From contig NZ_CP060039.1 of NCBI RefSeq assembly GCF_014211915.1, positions 3,100,001 to 3,164,000 of the forward strand: a stretch of DNA of 64,000 bases, given 5' to 3'. Below, one piece after another: positions 9,516-18,764 of this stretch. This stretch comes from Burkholderia cenocepacia (GTDB lineage Bacteria > Pseudomonadota > Gammaproteobacteria > Burkholderiales > Burkholderiaceae). The position numbers were made by a program, and so were the translations under genes. Below the pieces are notes generated by a model. The model was not told where the DNA came from and ran no database searches. It saw only the letters and a list, made by a program, of their open reading frames with translations. Numbering within the stretch: position 1 is the stretch's first letter; each line of letters opens with the position of its first letter.

Positions 9516-10796
9516 ATGAAACTACTCGTCGTCGGTTCCGGCGGCCGCGAACATGCGCTGGCGTGGAAGCTCGCGCAATCGCCGCGCGTCCAGATGGTCT
9601 ACGTCGCGCCCGGCAATGGCGGCACGGCGCAGGACGAGCGTCTGAAGAACGTCGACATCACGGCGCTCGACGAACTCGCCGATTTCGCGGAGCGCGAAGG
9701 CGTTGCGTTCACGCTCGTCGGGCCGGAAGCGCCGCTCGCGGCCGGCATCGTCAACCTGTTCCGCGCACGCGGCCTGAAGGTATTCGGCCCGACCCGCGAA
9801 GCCGCGCAGCTCGAAAGCTCGAAGGATTTCGCGAAGGCGTTCATGAAGCGCCACAACATTCCGACCGCCGACTACGAAACCTTCGCCGATGCGGCCGCCG
9901 CCCACGCGTACATCGACGCGAAGGGCGCGCCGATCGTCGTGAAGGCCGACGGCCTCGCGGCCGGCAAGGGCGTCGTCGTCGCGATGACGCTCGAAGAGGC
10001 GCATGCGGCCGTCGACATGATGCTGTCGGGCAACAAGCTCGGCGATGCCGGCGCGCGCGTCGTGATCGAGGAATTCCTCGATGGCGAGGAGGCCAGCTTC
10101 ATCGTGATGGTCGACGGCAAGCACGCGCTGGCGCTGGCCTCCAGCCAGGACCACAAGCGCCTGCTCGACGAGGATCGCGGCCCGAACACCGGCGGCATGG
10201 GCGCGTATTCGCCCGCGCCGATCGTCACGCCGCAGATGCATGCACGCGTGATGCGCGAGATCATCATGCCGACCGTGCGCGGGATGGAGAAGGACGGCAT
10301 CCGCTTCACCGGCTTCCTGTACGCGGGCCTGATGATCGACAAGGACGGCAATCCGCGCACGCTCGAGTTCAACTGCCGGATGGGCGACCCGGAAACGCAG
10401 CCGATCATGGCGCGCCTGAAGAGCGATTTCTCGAAGGTCGTCGAGCAGGCGATCGCGGGCACGCTCGACACGGTCGAGCTCGACTGGGATCGCCGCACCG
10501 CGCTGGGCGTCGTGCTCGCCGCGCACGGCTACCCGGACGCGCCGCGCAAGGGCGACCGTATCAACGGCATCCCGGCCGAGACCGAACAGGCCGTGACGTT
10601 CCATGCGGGCACGACGCTCGCCGACGGCGACAAGCTCGTGACGTCCGGCGGCCGCGTGCTGTGCGTGGTCGGCCTCGCCGATTCGGTGCGCGAAGCGCAG
10701 CAGCATGCGTACGACACGATCAACCAGATCAATTTCGAAGGCATGCAGTACCGCCGCGACATCGGCTTTCGCGCGCTCAACCGCAAGAGCACGTGA
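9516..10796 (+). CDS. purD: Phosphoribosylamine-glycine ligase
   Basis: A 426-residue ATP-grasp enzyme that makes glycinamide ribonucleotide in de novo purine synthesis. The N-terminus MKLLVVGSGGREHALAWKL is diagnostic, and the ATP-grasp segment VKADGLAAGKGVVVA and the metal-binding LEFNCRMGDPETQ are intact. It is preceded by yebC (105-bp gap containing GC-rich inverted repeats) and followed by hemF. Length and start agree with the family. Confidence 0.97.
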   Translation: MKLLVVGSGGREHALAWKLAQSPRVQMVYVAPGNGGTAQDERLKNVDITALDELADFAEREGVAFTLVGPEAPLAAGIVNLFRARGLKVFGPTREAAQLESSKDFAKAFMKRHNIPTADYETFADAAAAHAYIDAKGAPIVVKADGLAAGKGVVVAMTLEEAHAAVDMMLSGNKLGDAGARVVIEEFLDGEEASFIVMVDGKHALALASSQDHKRLLDEDRGPNTGGMGAYSPAPIVTPQMHARVMREIIMPTVRGMEKDGIRFTGFLYAGLMIDKDGNPRTLEFNCRMGDPETQPIMARLKSDFSKVVEQAIAGTLDTVELDWDRRTALGVVLAAHGYPDAPRKGDRINGIPAETEQAVTFHAGTTLADGDKLVTSGGRVLCVVGLADSVREAQQHAYDTINQINFEGMQYRRDIGFRALNRKST

Positions 10797-10851
10797 CGTC
10801 GTGATCGCCGCCCCGCGCCCGCGCGGCGGCGGCCCCTCTGCCGGGGTTCGA

Positions 10852-10901
10852 TAGAATGCCCGGCAGATGCTTTTTTTACGGCCCCCGCGTCAGGCGGGGG
10901 C
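10852..10901 (+). promoter_or_regulatory. -10 element and 5' hairpin upstream of hemF
   Basis: TAGAAT at 10852-10857 is a good -10 box. It is followed by seven T residues and a hairpin (CCCCCGC 10882-10888 pairing with GCGGGGG 10894-10900), which ends 14 nt before the hemF ATG. No SD is visible between hairpin and ATG. Confidence 0.4.
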
Positions 10902-10914
10902 AGCCAGTCCAGAC

Positions 10915-11838
10915 ATGACCGATTCGACCTACGACGTGGCGCGTGTGCGCACGTACCTCCAGGGCCTGCAGACCCGGATCGCCGACGCGCTCGGCGCGCT
11001 CGACGGCACGCCGCTCGCGACCGACACGTGGCAGCGCGGGCCGGCCGAACGCCTGCGCGGCGGCGGCTGCACGCGGATTCTCGAAGGCGGTCGCGTGTTC
11101 GAACGCGCGGGAATCGGCTTTTCCGACGTCGCGGGCGACGCGCTGCCGCCGTCGGCGAGCGCGGCGCGCCCGCAGCTCGCGGGCCGCGGCTTCGAGGCGC
11201 TCGGCGTGTCGCTGGTGCTGCACCCGCGCAATCCGTACTGCCCGACCGTGCACATGAACGTGCGGATGCTGATCGCGACGAAACCGGGCGAGGCGCCCGT
11301 GTTCTGGTTCGGCGGCGGCATGGATCTGACACCGGTTTACGGTTTCGAGGACGACGCGCGGCATTTCCACCAGAGCTGCAAGGACGCGCTCGACCCGTTC
11401 GGCGCCGAGCTCTACCCGCGCTTCAAGCAATGGTGCGACGAATATTTCTTCCTGAAGCACCGCAACGAGACGCGCGGCGTCGGCGGGATCTTCTTCGACG
11501 ATTTCTCGGAGCCCGGTTTCGAACGCTCGTTTGACCTGATGCAAAGCGTCGGCGATGCGTTCCTGAACGCTTACCTGCCGATCGTCGAGCGCCGCGCCGA
11601 GCTGCCGTACGGCGAGCGCGAGCGTGACTTCCAGGCCTACCGCCGCGGCCGCTACGTCGAATTCAACCTCGTGTTCGACCGCGGCACGCTGTTCGGCCTG
11701 CAAAGCGGCGGCCGGACCGAGTCGATCCTGATGTCGATGCCGCCGGTCGCGAACTGGCGCTACAACTGGCAACCCGAGCCGGGTTCGCCGGAAGCGCGCC
11801 TCTATAGCGACTTCCTCGTGCCGCGCGACTGGGTCTGA
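10915..11838 (+). CDS. hemF: Aerobic coproporphyrinogen III oxidase
   Basis: A 307-residue oxygen-dependent enzyme of haem synthesis. Diagnostic segments include [46 protein letters not shown] and [21 protein letters not shown]. The start at 10915 ([11 protein letters not shown]) agrees with homologues but has no evident ribosome binding site. An in-frame ATG at 10867 would add 16 residues and begins nine bases after a -10-like box. It sits between purD and nadD on the same strand. Confidence 0.95.
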   Translation: MTDSTYDVARVRTYLQGLQTRIADALGALDGTPLATDTWQRGPAERLRGGGCTRILEGGRVFERAGIGFSDVAGDALPPSASAARPQLAGRGFEALGVSLVLHPRNPYCPTVHMNVRMLIATKPGEAPVFWFGGGMDLTPVYGFEDDARHFHQSCKDALDPFGAELYPRFKQWCDEYFFLKHRNETRGVGGIFFDDFSEPGFERSFDLMQSVGDAFLNAYLPIVERRAELPYGERERDFQAYRRGRYVEFNLVFDRGTLFGLQSGGRTESILMSMPPVANWRYNWQPEPGSPEARLYSDFLVPRDWV

Positions 11839-11876
11839 ACCCGCGCGTGCCGCTGCCCCAACGAAAGGACGCGTTT

Positions 11877-12578
11877 CTGGACACCACCGCCCGCCCCGCC
11901 CCGCTGCCGCGTCGTATCGGCTTGCTGGGCGGTACCTTCGACCCGATCCACGATGGCCATCTCGCGCTCGCGCGCCGGTTCGCCGAACTGCTCGACCTGA
12001 CCGAACTCGTGTTGCTGCCCGCCGGGCAGCCGTACCAGAAGCGCGACGTGTCGGCCGCCGAGCACCGGCTCGCGATGACGCGCGCGGCGGCCGGCACGCT
12101 GTCCGTGCCGGGCGTGACCGTGACCGTCGCCACCGACGAGATCGAGCACACCGGCCCGACCTACACGGTCGAGACGCTCGCGCGCTGGCGCGAGCGGATC
12201 GGCCCGGATGCGTCGCTGTCGCTGCTGATCGGCGCCGACCAGCTCGTGCGCCTCGATACGTGGCGCGACTGGCGCACGCTGTTCGACTACGCGCACATCG
12301 GCGTGTCGACGCGCCCGGGCTTCGAGCTCGGCGCGGCGCCGCCGGACGTCGCGCGGGAAATCGCCGCGCGGCAGGCCGGCGCCGACGTGCTCAAGGCCAC
12401 GCCGGCAGGCCGCCTGCTGATCGATACGACCCTTTCGTTCGACATCGCCGCGACCGACATCCGCGCGCACCTGCGCGAATGCATCGCACGCCATGCGCAA
12501 ATGCCCGACGCATCGGCCGAACATGTGCCGGCCGCCGTATGGGCCTATATTCTTCAACATCGCCTCTACCATTCCTGA
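11877..12578 (+). CDS. nadD: Nicotinate-nucleotide adenylyltransferase
   Basis: This enzyme adenylates nicotinate mononucleotide in NAD synthesis. [17 protein letters not shown] is the nucleotidyltransferase signature, and [12 protein letters not shown] and a variant ATDIR replacing SSTxIR follow. There is no ATG near the start. A CTG at 11877 has GAAAGGA seven bases upstream; the other option is GTG at 11847, in frame and ten codons earlier, with no ribosome binding site. I give the CTG form (233 residues); the GTG form is 243. It is followed almost directly by rsfS. Confidence 0.85.
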   Translation: MDTTARPAPLPRRIGLLGGTFDPIHDGHLALARRFAELLDLTELVLLPAGQPYQKRDVSAAEHRLAMTRAAAGTLSVPGVTVTVATDEIEHTGPTYTVETLARWRERIGPDASLSLLIGADQLVRLDTWRDWRTLFDYAHIGVSTRPGFELGAAPPDVAREIAARQAGADVLKATPAGRLLIDTTLSFDIAATDIRAHLRECIARHAQMPDASAEHVPAAVWAYILQHRLYHS

Positions 12579-12582
12579 ATCC

Positions 12583-13026
12583 ATGGATATTCGCAAACTG
12601 CAGCGCGTGATCGTCGACGCCCTCGAAGACGTCAAGGCGCAAGACATCAAGGTGTTCAACACCAGCCACCTGACCGAACTGTTCGACCGCGTGGTCGTCG
12701 CCTCGGGCACCTCCAACCGCCAGACCAAGGCGCTCGCGTCGAACGTGCGCGACAAGGTCAAGGAAGCCGGCGGCGACGTCGTCAGCTCCGAAGGCGAGGA
12801 CACCGGCGAATGGGTGCTGGTCGACTGCGGCGACGCGGTCGTGCACATCCTGCAACCGGCCCTGCGCCAGTACTACAACCTCGAGGAAATCTGGGGCGAC
12901 AAGCCCGTGCGGATGAAGCTGGGCGGCGGCAAGGGCAACGGCTTCGCCACGGCGAGCGAAGACGACGAGGAAGAGGAAGAAGCGCCCGCACGCCCGGCGC
13001 GCAAGACGGCCGCCCGCCGCCGTTGA
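12583..13026 (+). CDS. rsfS: Ribosome silencing factor
   Basis: A 147-residue RsfS/YbeB/Iojap protein that binds ribosomal protein uL14 and blocks subunit joining in starved cells. Conserved segments are VASGTSNRQTKALASNV, GEDTGEWVLVDCGDAVVHI and YYNLEEIWGD. The last 30 or so residues form an acidic then basic low-complexity tail (EDDEEEEEAPARPARKTAARRR) that goes beyond the family core. The start is 4 nt after the nadD stop, so the pair is probably translationally coupled. Confidence 0.95.
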   Translation: MDIRKLQRVIVDALEDVKAQDIKVFNTSHLTELFDRVVVASGTSNRQTKALASNVRDKVKEAGGDVVSSEGEDTGEWVLVDCGDAVVHILQPALRQYYNLEEIWGDKPVRMKLGGGKGNGFATASEDDEEEEEAPARPARKTAARRR

Positions 13027-13044
13027 GCCGTCACGCGTCTGTCG

Positions 13045-13515
13045 ATGAAGCTTTTCATCCTCGCGGTCGGTCACAAGATGCCCGGCTGGATCGCATCCGG
13101 CTTCGACGAATACACGAAGCGGATGCCGCCCGAACTGCGCATCGAGTTGCGCGAAATCAAGCCTGAACTGCGTTCGGGCGGCCGCAGCGCCGAAAGCGTG
13201 ATGGCCGCCGAGCGGCAGAAGATCGAGGCCGCGCTGCCGAAGGGCGCGCGCCTCGTCGCGCTCGACGAGCGCGGCCGCGACTGGACCACGATGCAGCTCG
13301 CGCAGGCGCTGCCCGGCTGGCAGCAGGACGGTCGCGACGTCGCGTTCGTGATCGGCGGCGCCGACGGGCTCGATCCGGACCTGAAAGCACGCGCCGACGT
13401 GCTGCTGCGCATCTCGAGCATGACGCTGCCGCACGGCATGGTGCGCGTGCTGCTCGCCGAACAGCTTTACCGGGCGTGGAGCATCACGCAGAATCACCCC
13501 TACCACCGCGCATGA
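13045..13515 (+). CDS. rlmH: 23S rRNA pseudouridine-1915 N3-methyltransferase
   Basis: A 156-residue SPOUT-class methyltransferase of the expected length. [11 protein letters not shown] forms the knotted SAM-binding loop, and the C-terminal [29 protein letters not shown] is the family signature. It modifies helix 69 of assembled ribosomes. It sits 18 nt after rsfS, the common rsfS-rlmH pairing. Confidence 0.97.
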
Positions 13516-13566
13516 CGTGTCGTCCTCGAGACGCGCGCCGGGCGCGCTCAACGAGATAACGACACC

Positions 13567-14198
13567 ATGCCGTCCAGCACGTCCCCGCGCTTTTCCCGAT
13601 CCTTTACCTCGCTTCGCAAAGCCCCCGCCGCCAGGAGCTGCTGCTGCAGATCGGCGTACGCTTCGAGCTGCTGCTGCCGCGCCCCGACGAGGACGCCGAG
13701 GCGCTCGAAGCCGAACTGCCCGGCGAAGCCGCCGACGCGTACGTGCGGCGCGTGACCGTCGCGAAGGCCGAGGCTGCGCGCGCACGTCTCGTCGCGAGCG
13801 GCAAACCGGCCGCGCCGGTGCTCGTTGCGGACACCACGGTGACGATCGACGGCGCGATCCTCGGCAAGCCGGCCGACGCCGACGATGCGCTCGCGATGCT
13901 CACCCGCCTCGCGGGCCGCGAACACGAAGTCCTGACCGCCGTCGCCGTGATCGGCGCCGACGGCGAACTGCTGCCGCCCGCGCTGTCGCGCTCGTCGGTA
14001 CGCTTTTCGAACGCACCGCGCGACGCATACGTGCGCTACGTCGAAACCGGCGAGCCGTTCGGCAAGGCCGGCGCGTACGCGATCCAGGGCCGCGCGGCCG
14101 AATTCATCGAGCGAATCGACGGGTCCCATTCAGGTATCATGGGTCTGCCCCTTTTTGAGACTGCCGCGCTGCTGCGTACCGCATGCGTCGCCTTCTGA
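13567..14198 (+). CDS. maf: Maf-family nucleotide pyrophosphatase with an apparent 5' frameshift
   Basis: The Maf fold, which hydrolyses non-canonical or pyrimidine NTPs, is readable from about 13599 ([19 protein letters not shown]) to the stop at 14198. The SxSPRR phosphate-binding motif and VLVADTTV are intact. That frame has no ATG, GTG or TTG between its upstream TAA at 13557 and a GTG at 13743, which lies after the SPRR motif. The natural ATG at 13567 (MPSSTSPRF) is in another frame. One missing base near 13578-13590 would restore a start like [18 protein letters not shown]. It is therefore a real frameshift, a sequencing error, or use of a non-standard start. Confidence 0.8.
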
Positions 14199-14206
14199 AC
14201 CGCACC

Positions 14207-15676
14207 ATGAACGAAGAAATCCTGATCAACCTCACGCCGCAGGAAACGCGCGTCGCACTCGTCCAGCAAGGTGCGGTGCAGGAGCTTCACGTCGAGCGCA
14301 CGCTGTCGCGCGGGCGGGTCGGCAACATCTATCTCGGCAAGGTCGTGCGCGTGCTGCCCGGCATGCAGTCGGCGTTCATCGACATCGGCCTCGAACGCGC
14401 GGCGTTCCTGCACGTCGCCGACATCTGGCATCCGCGCCTCGCGGGCGAGCCGCAGTCGGGCGCGCCGCACCAGCCGATCGAGAAGATCGTGTTCGAGGGC
14501 CAGACGCTGATGGTCCAGGTGATCAAGGACCCGATTGGCACGAAGGGCGCGCGGCTGTCGACGCAGGTCAGTATCGCGGGGCGCACGCTCGTCTACCTGC
14601 CGCAGGAGCCGCATATCGGCATCTCGCAGAAAATCGAGAGCGAGGCCGAGCGCGAGGCCGTGCGCGCGCGCCTGACGGCCGTGATCCCGCCGGACGAGAA
14701 AGGCGGCTACATCGTGCGCACGATCGCCGAGGATGCGACCTCCGACGAACTGGCCGGCGACGTCACGTACCTGCGCAAGACCTGGGCGACGATCGTCGCA
14801 CAAGCGCAGCGTCTGCCGGCGACGAGCCTGCTGTATCAGGATCTCGATCTCGCGCAGCGCGTGCTGCGCGATTTCGCGAACGACGACACGACGCGCATCC
14901 AGGTCGATTCGCGCGAGACGTACCAGCGCCTGTCGGAATTCGCGGGCGAATTCACGCCAGCCGTGAGCCCGAAGCTGCATCACTACACGGGCGAGCGGCC
15001 GCTGTTCGACCTGTACAACATCGAGACGGAGATCCAGCGCGCGCTGTCGCGCCGCGTCGACCTGAAATCGGGCGGTTACCTGATGATCGACCAGACCGAG
15101 GCGATGACGACGATCGACGTGAACACGGGCGGCTATGTCGGCGCGCGCAACTTCGACGACACGATCTTCAAGACCAACCTCGAGGCCGCGCATACGATCG
15201 CGCGGCAACTGCGGCTGCGCAACCTCGGCGGGATCATCATCATCGACTTCATCGACATGGAGAACGCCGAGCACCGCGACGCGGTGCTGTCCGAGCTGAA
15301 GAAGGCGCTGTCGCGCGACCGCACGCGCGTGACGGTCAACGGTTTCTCGCAGCTCGGGCTCGTCGAGATGACGCGCAAGCGCACGCGCGAATCGCTCGCG
15401 CACGTGCTGTGCGAACCATGCCCGACCTGCCAGGGCAAGGGCCAGGTGAAGACGTCGCGCACCGTGTGCTACGACATCCTGCGCGAAATCCTGCGCGAGT
15501 CGCGGCAGTTCAACCCGCGTGAGTTTCGCGTGATCGCCGCGCAGCAGGTGATCGACCTGTTCCTCGACGAGGAGTCGCAGCATCTGGCGATGCTGATCGA
15601 CTTCATCGGCAAGCCGGTGTCGCTGCAGGTGGAGTCGAATCTGAGCCAGGAGCAGTACGATATCGTGCTGATGTAA
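14207..15676 (+). CDS. rng: Ribonuclease G
   Basis: A 489-residue RNase E/G endonuclease that matures 16S rRNA 5' ends and turns over mRNA. It begins MNEEILINLTPQETRVA and carries an S1 domain from about residue 39 (GNIYLGKVVRVLPGMQSAFID). The catalytic metal-binding region is MTTIDVNTGGYVG and IIIIDFIDM, and the zinc-link CEPCPTC follows. It lacks the long C-terminal degradosome scaffold of RNase E, as expected. It starts 8 nt after the maf stop, consistent with a maf-rng transcription unit. Confidence 0.96.
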   Translation: MNEEILINLTPQETRVALVQQGAVQELHVERTLSRGRVGNIYLGKVVRVLPGMQSAFIDIGLERAAFLHVADIWHPRLAGEPQSGAPHQPIEKIVFEGQTLMVQVIKDPIGTKGARLSTQVSIAGRTLVYLPQEPHIGISQKIESEAEREAVRARLTAVIPPDEKGGYIVRTIAEDATSDELAGDVTYLRKTWATIVAQAQRLPATSLLYQDLDLAQRVLRDFANDDTTRIQVDSRETYQRLSEFAGEFTPAVSPKLHHYTGERPLFDLYNIETEIQRALSRRVDLKSGGYLMIDQTEAMTTIDVNTGGYVGARNFDDTIFKTNLEAAHTIARQLRLRNLGGIIIIDFIDMENAEHRDAVLSELKKALSRDRTRVTVNGFSQLGLVEMTRKRTRESLAHVLCEPCPTCQGKGQVKTSRTVCYDILREILRESRQFNPREFRVIAAQQVIDLFLDEESQHLAMLIDFIGKPVSLQVESNLSQEQYDIVLM

Positions 15677-15802
15677 CCTTCCGCCCATCCGCCGCCGGCA
15701 TCGCCGCGCGGCGCCCCGATGCGGCGTCCGGGCCGTTCGCGCCTGCCGCGCCGGCGCCGGCCGCCGCCCTTTCATTGACCCTTTTCGCATTCACCACACA
15801 CC

Positions 15803-16138
15803 ATGAGCCAAGGCCACAACCGCCGCCAGCGCAAGAAACTCCACATCGGCGAATTCCAGGAACTCTCGTTCAACGCCACCGCGCATTACCGCAATGAAAT
15901 GACCGACCTCGAGCGCGGCCAGTTGATCGATGCATTCATCGACTTCGTCGAAGCGAACGGGCTGCTGACCGTCGCGTCCGCGGACGAAGGCATCGGCGCG
16001 TACGTGATCTCCGGCGCGCCGCGCGGCACGACGACCGACGCCGACCGCGAACTCGTGCGCGGGTGGCTGGCCGCCCGTCCGGAACTGAAGGACGTCCAGG
16101 TCAGCGAATTCGCCGACGCGTGGTATCCGGACGCCTGA
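15803..16138 (+). CDS. YggL-type (DUF469) 50S ribosome-associated protein
   Basis: A 111-residue protein beginning MSQGHNRRQRKKLHIGEFQE with the YggL pattern: a basic N-terminus, FxxF-like beta strands and the conserved WLAARPELKDVQVSEFADAW near the end. YggL binds the 50S subunit in E. coli; its exact role is unclear. The 126-bp gap after rng contains GC-rich repeats but no clear terminator. Confidence 0.85.
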   Translation: MSQGHNRRQRKKLHIGEFQELSFNATAHYRNEMTDLERGQLIDAFIDFVEANGLLTVASADEGIGAYVISGAPRGTTTDADRELVRGWLAARPELKDVQVSEFADAWYPDA

Positions 16139-16500
16139 TTTTCCGGTTTCAAGCTGTTTCAGACAGCAGCCGCGCCTGCGCCGCGTCCGCCGAATGGCCA
16201 TGATTGCAGCAGGCGTTGCGGCGCGGTTGCCGCGGTCCGCGGGCCTCGGCTCGTTGAGCCAGGGGCCCCGTGGCAGCGGCGCCGGCGCCCGCATCGTCGT
16301 CGATCGGCCACCGCAGCCGGGCCTCCAACCCGCGTCCGATCCCTTCCTTTTCCCGACGGTCGGCCTGCAACAGGCCATCGAAGTCGGTCCTGAAAGCAAG
16401 ACACGTTAAACTCTCACCTCGCGTGGTGCGCCGCCCGCACCCGCCATCCATCGCCAGCCGCGTGCCCTCGGGCCGCCCCCGACCCATGGAGTGAGTGTCA
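16139..16500. other. 362-bp gap between yggL and the PRC-barrel lipoprotein gene
   Basis: The open frames on both strands here have no recognisable homology and look like by-products of high GC. A TTAAACT near 16405 could be part of a promoter for the downstream lipoprotein gene. I see no convincing hairpin terminator or RNA. Confidence 0.4.
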
Positions 16501-17466
16501 ATGAGCGGCGGACTCCCGTTTCCCGCATCCCGCAAGTCGTTGCCGTCGTCGACGGTCTTCCTGATTCTCGCCGTCGCCGCGCTGCTGTCCGGCTGCGGGC
16601 TGCTGCCGGTGCAGAACCCGCCCGCGCCGATCAGCGAGGCGCTCGTCGAGCCTGTCGAGGAGACCGCCGGCGAGCCGCTGACGATGCCGCCGGTGCCCGC
16701 GCCGACGCAACCGGAGGAACCGGAAGCGCCGAAGAAGCCGCACCGCGAGGTGACGCGGCCGAAGCCCGTGCAGCGTCCCGAATCGCCGACCCCGCCGCCG
16801 CCTCCGCCCCCGCCGATCGTCGCGACGCGCTCGCTCGACCGCACCCAGATCCACGCGCTGCTCGACAGCGAGGTCGCGCGCCGCAACGGCAAGGTCGTCG
16901 GCCGCGCGGTCGACATGGTGGTCGACGCGAGCGGCAAGCCGCGCGAGATGATCGTCAACCTGCAAGGCTTCATGGGCATCGGCGACCGCAAGGTCATCTT
17001 CCCGTGGAACGTGTTCCGCTTCACGCCGGGCGGCAAACAGGAGCCGATCGTGCTCGACGTGCCGTCGGGCGACCTGCCGCCGGCCGCGCGGCCGAAGGCC
17101 GTGCCGCTGTCGGGCTCGGCCGCGGCGTCGCCGGCGACGCGACTGCCGATGCTCGACAGCGACGTCGAGCGCCCGAACGGCACGAAGATCGGCCGCATCG
17201 TCGACGTGCTGATCGACCGCGGCGCCCAGCCGCAGGCCGTCGTGCTCGACCTCGGCGGGCTCGTCAATACCGACCGCCGCTCGATCGCCGCGAGCTGGGG
17301 CGCGCTGCGCTTCGTCACGCGCGACAAGGCGCTGCACCCGCAGCTCGACCTGAACGACGCCCAGATCAAGGCCTCGCCGCCGTACGCGGCCGACAAGCCG
17401 ATCGTCGCGGTCTTCCCGCCCGTTGCCCCGGCCGCACCGGCCTCGTCTGCGAGTGCTACCCGATGA
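16501..17466 (+). CDS. Lipoprotein with two PRC-barrel repeats
   Basis: A 321-residue lipoprotein. The signal peptide ends in LLSGC with the lipidated Cys at residue 32. A Pro/Glu-rich spacer (about 35-110, including a run of eight or more prolines) is followed by two PRC-barrel-like repeats, roughly 115-180 (SEVARRNGKVVGRAVDMVVDASG) and 215-275 (SDVERPNGTKIGRIVDVLIDRGA). PRC barrels are usually cytoplasmic (RimM, photosynthetic reaction centre), so an exported copy is notable. GGAG at 16488 serves the ATG at 16501. Its stop overlaps the next gene as ATGA. Confidence 0.8.
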   Translation: MSGGLPFPASRKSLPSSTVFLILAVAALLSGCGLLPVQNPPAPISEALVEPVEETAGEPLTMPPVPAPTQPEEPEAPKKPHREVTRPKPVQRPESPTPPPPPPPPIVATRSLDRTQIHALLDSEVARRNGKVVGRAVDMVVDASGKPREMIVNLQGFMGIGDRKVIFPWNVFRFTPGGKQEPIVLDVPSGDLPPAARPKAVPLSGSAAASPATRLPMLDSDVERPNGTKIGRIVDVLIDRGAQPQAVVLDLGGLVNTDRRSIAASWGALRFVTRDKALHPQLDLNDAQIKASPPYAADKPIVAVFPPVAPAAPASSASATR

Positions 17467-18722
17467 CGATCAAGCATTCCGTCAGCGGGCGCAGTCTCCG
17501 GGCCCTCGACTGGCTCAACTTTTTCGTTGCAAACGTTCAAACCGGGTTCGGTCCGTTCATCGCGTCCTACCTCGCGTCGCACAAGTGGACGCAGGGCGAG
17601 ATCGGCATGGTGCTGTCGATCGGCACGATCAGCGCGATGGTCAGCCAGGTGCCGGGCGGCGCGGCCGTCGATGCGCTGAAGAACAAGAAAGGCGCGGCCG
17701 CCTGGGCGATCGCGGCCATCATCCTGTCCGCGGTCCTGCTCGCGTCCAGCCCGACGATCGTGCCGGTGATCGCCGCCGAGGTGTTCCACGGCTTTGCAAG
17801 CTGCATGCTGGTGCCGGCGATGGCCGCGATCTCGTTCTCGCTCGTCGGCCGCGCCGACCTCGGCGACCGGCTCGGCCGCAACGCGCGCTGGGCGTCGATC
17901 GGCAGTGCGGTCGCGGCGGGCCTGATGGGACTGACCGGCGAATACTTCTCCGCGCGCGCGGTGTTCTGGCTGACCGCCGTGCTGGCGCTGCCCGCGCTGT
18001 TCGCGCTCGCGATGATCCAGCCGACGCACCAGGTGATTCCGCAGTCGTCGAAGCCTGACGAGCTCGACGAAGCCGGCGAGCGCGAAACGCTGCTCGAACT
18101 GCTGCGCGACCGCCGGATGCTGATCTTCGCGGCCTGCGTCGTGCTGTTCCACCTGTCGAACGCCGCGATGCTGAACCTCGCGGCCGGCGAAGTCACGGCC
18201 GGGATGGGCGAGAACGTGCAGCTCGTGATCGCCGCGTGCATCATCGTGCCGCAGGCGATCGTCGCGATGCTGTCGCCGTGGGTCGGCCGCTCCGCGCAGC
18301 GCTGGGGACGCCGGCCGATCCTGCTGCTCGGCTTCTCCGCGCTGCCGGTTCGCGCACTGCTGTTCGCCGGCGTCAGCAGCCCATACCTGCTCGTGCCGGT
18401 GCAGATGCTCGACGGCATCAGCGCGGCCGTGTTCGGCGTGATGCTGCCGCTGATCGCGGCCGACGTCGCGGGCGGCAAGGGCCGCTACAACCTGTGTATC
18501 GGGCTGTTCGGGCTCGCGGCCGGGATCGGCGCGACGCTCAGCACGGCCGTGGCCGGCTACGTCGCCGACCACTTCGGCAACGCGGTCAGTTTCTTCGGGC
18601 TCGCGGCCGCCGGTGCGCTCGCGGTGCTGCTGGTCTGGCTCGTGATGCCGGAAACGCGCGTCGAGAACGGCGATGCGACGGCCGACGAACCGGCGGCCGC
18701 GTCGCCCGAACAGGCGCATTGA
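17463..18722 (+). CDS. MFS transporter
   Basis: A 419-residue major facilitator protein with about twelve hydrophobic segments. It starts MTIKHSVSGRSLRALDWLNFFVANVQTGFGPFIASYLAS, a beginning shared by proteobacterial MFS permeases of unknown substrate. The ATG overlaps the lipoprotein stop by four bases, which implies coupled translation. It lies in the inner membrane; the transported compound cannot be read from sequence. Confidence 0.88.
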   Translation: MTIKHSVSGRSLRALDWLNFFVANVQTGFGPFIASYLASHKWTQGEIGMVLSIGTISAMVSQVPGGAAVDALKNKKGAAAWAIAAIILSAVLLASSPTIVPVIAAEVFHGFASCMLVPAMAAISFSLVGRADLGDRLGRNARWASIGSAVAAGLMGLTGEYFSARAVFWLTAVLALPALFALAMIQPTHQVIPQSSKPDELDEAGERETLLELLRDRRMLIFAACVVLFHLSNAAMLNLAAGEVTAGMGENVQLVIAACIIVPQAIVAMLSPWVGRSAQRWGRRPILLLGFSALPVRALLFAGVSSPYLLVPVQMLDGISAAVFGVMLPLIAADVAGGKGRYNLCIGLFGLAAGIGATLSTAVAGYVADHFGNAVSFFGLAAAGALAVLLVWLVMPETRVENGDATADEPAAASPEQAH

Positions 18723-18764
18723 CGGCAACGCGCCGCCCGCTACCCGCTTCTTGGCCGATGCACG

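Noticed and set aside
13517-14158. A 213-codon frame overlapping maf
   Set aside because: It reads Arg/Pro/Ala-rich sequence with no family match; the Maf motifs lie in another frame.
16159-16404. Small open frames on both strands upstream of the PRC-barrel lipoprotein
   Set aside because: Low-complexity Arg/Gly/Pro peptides without ribosome binding sites or homology.
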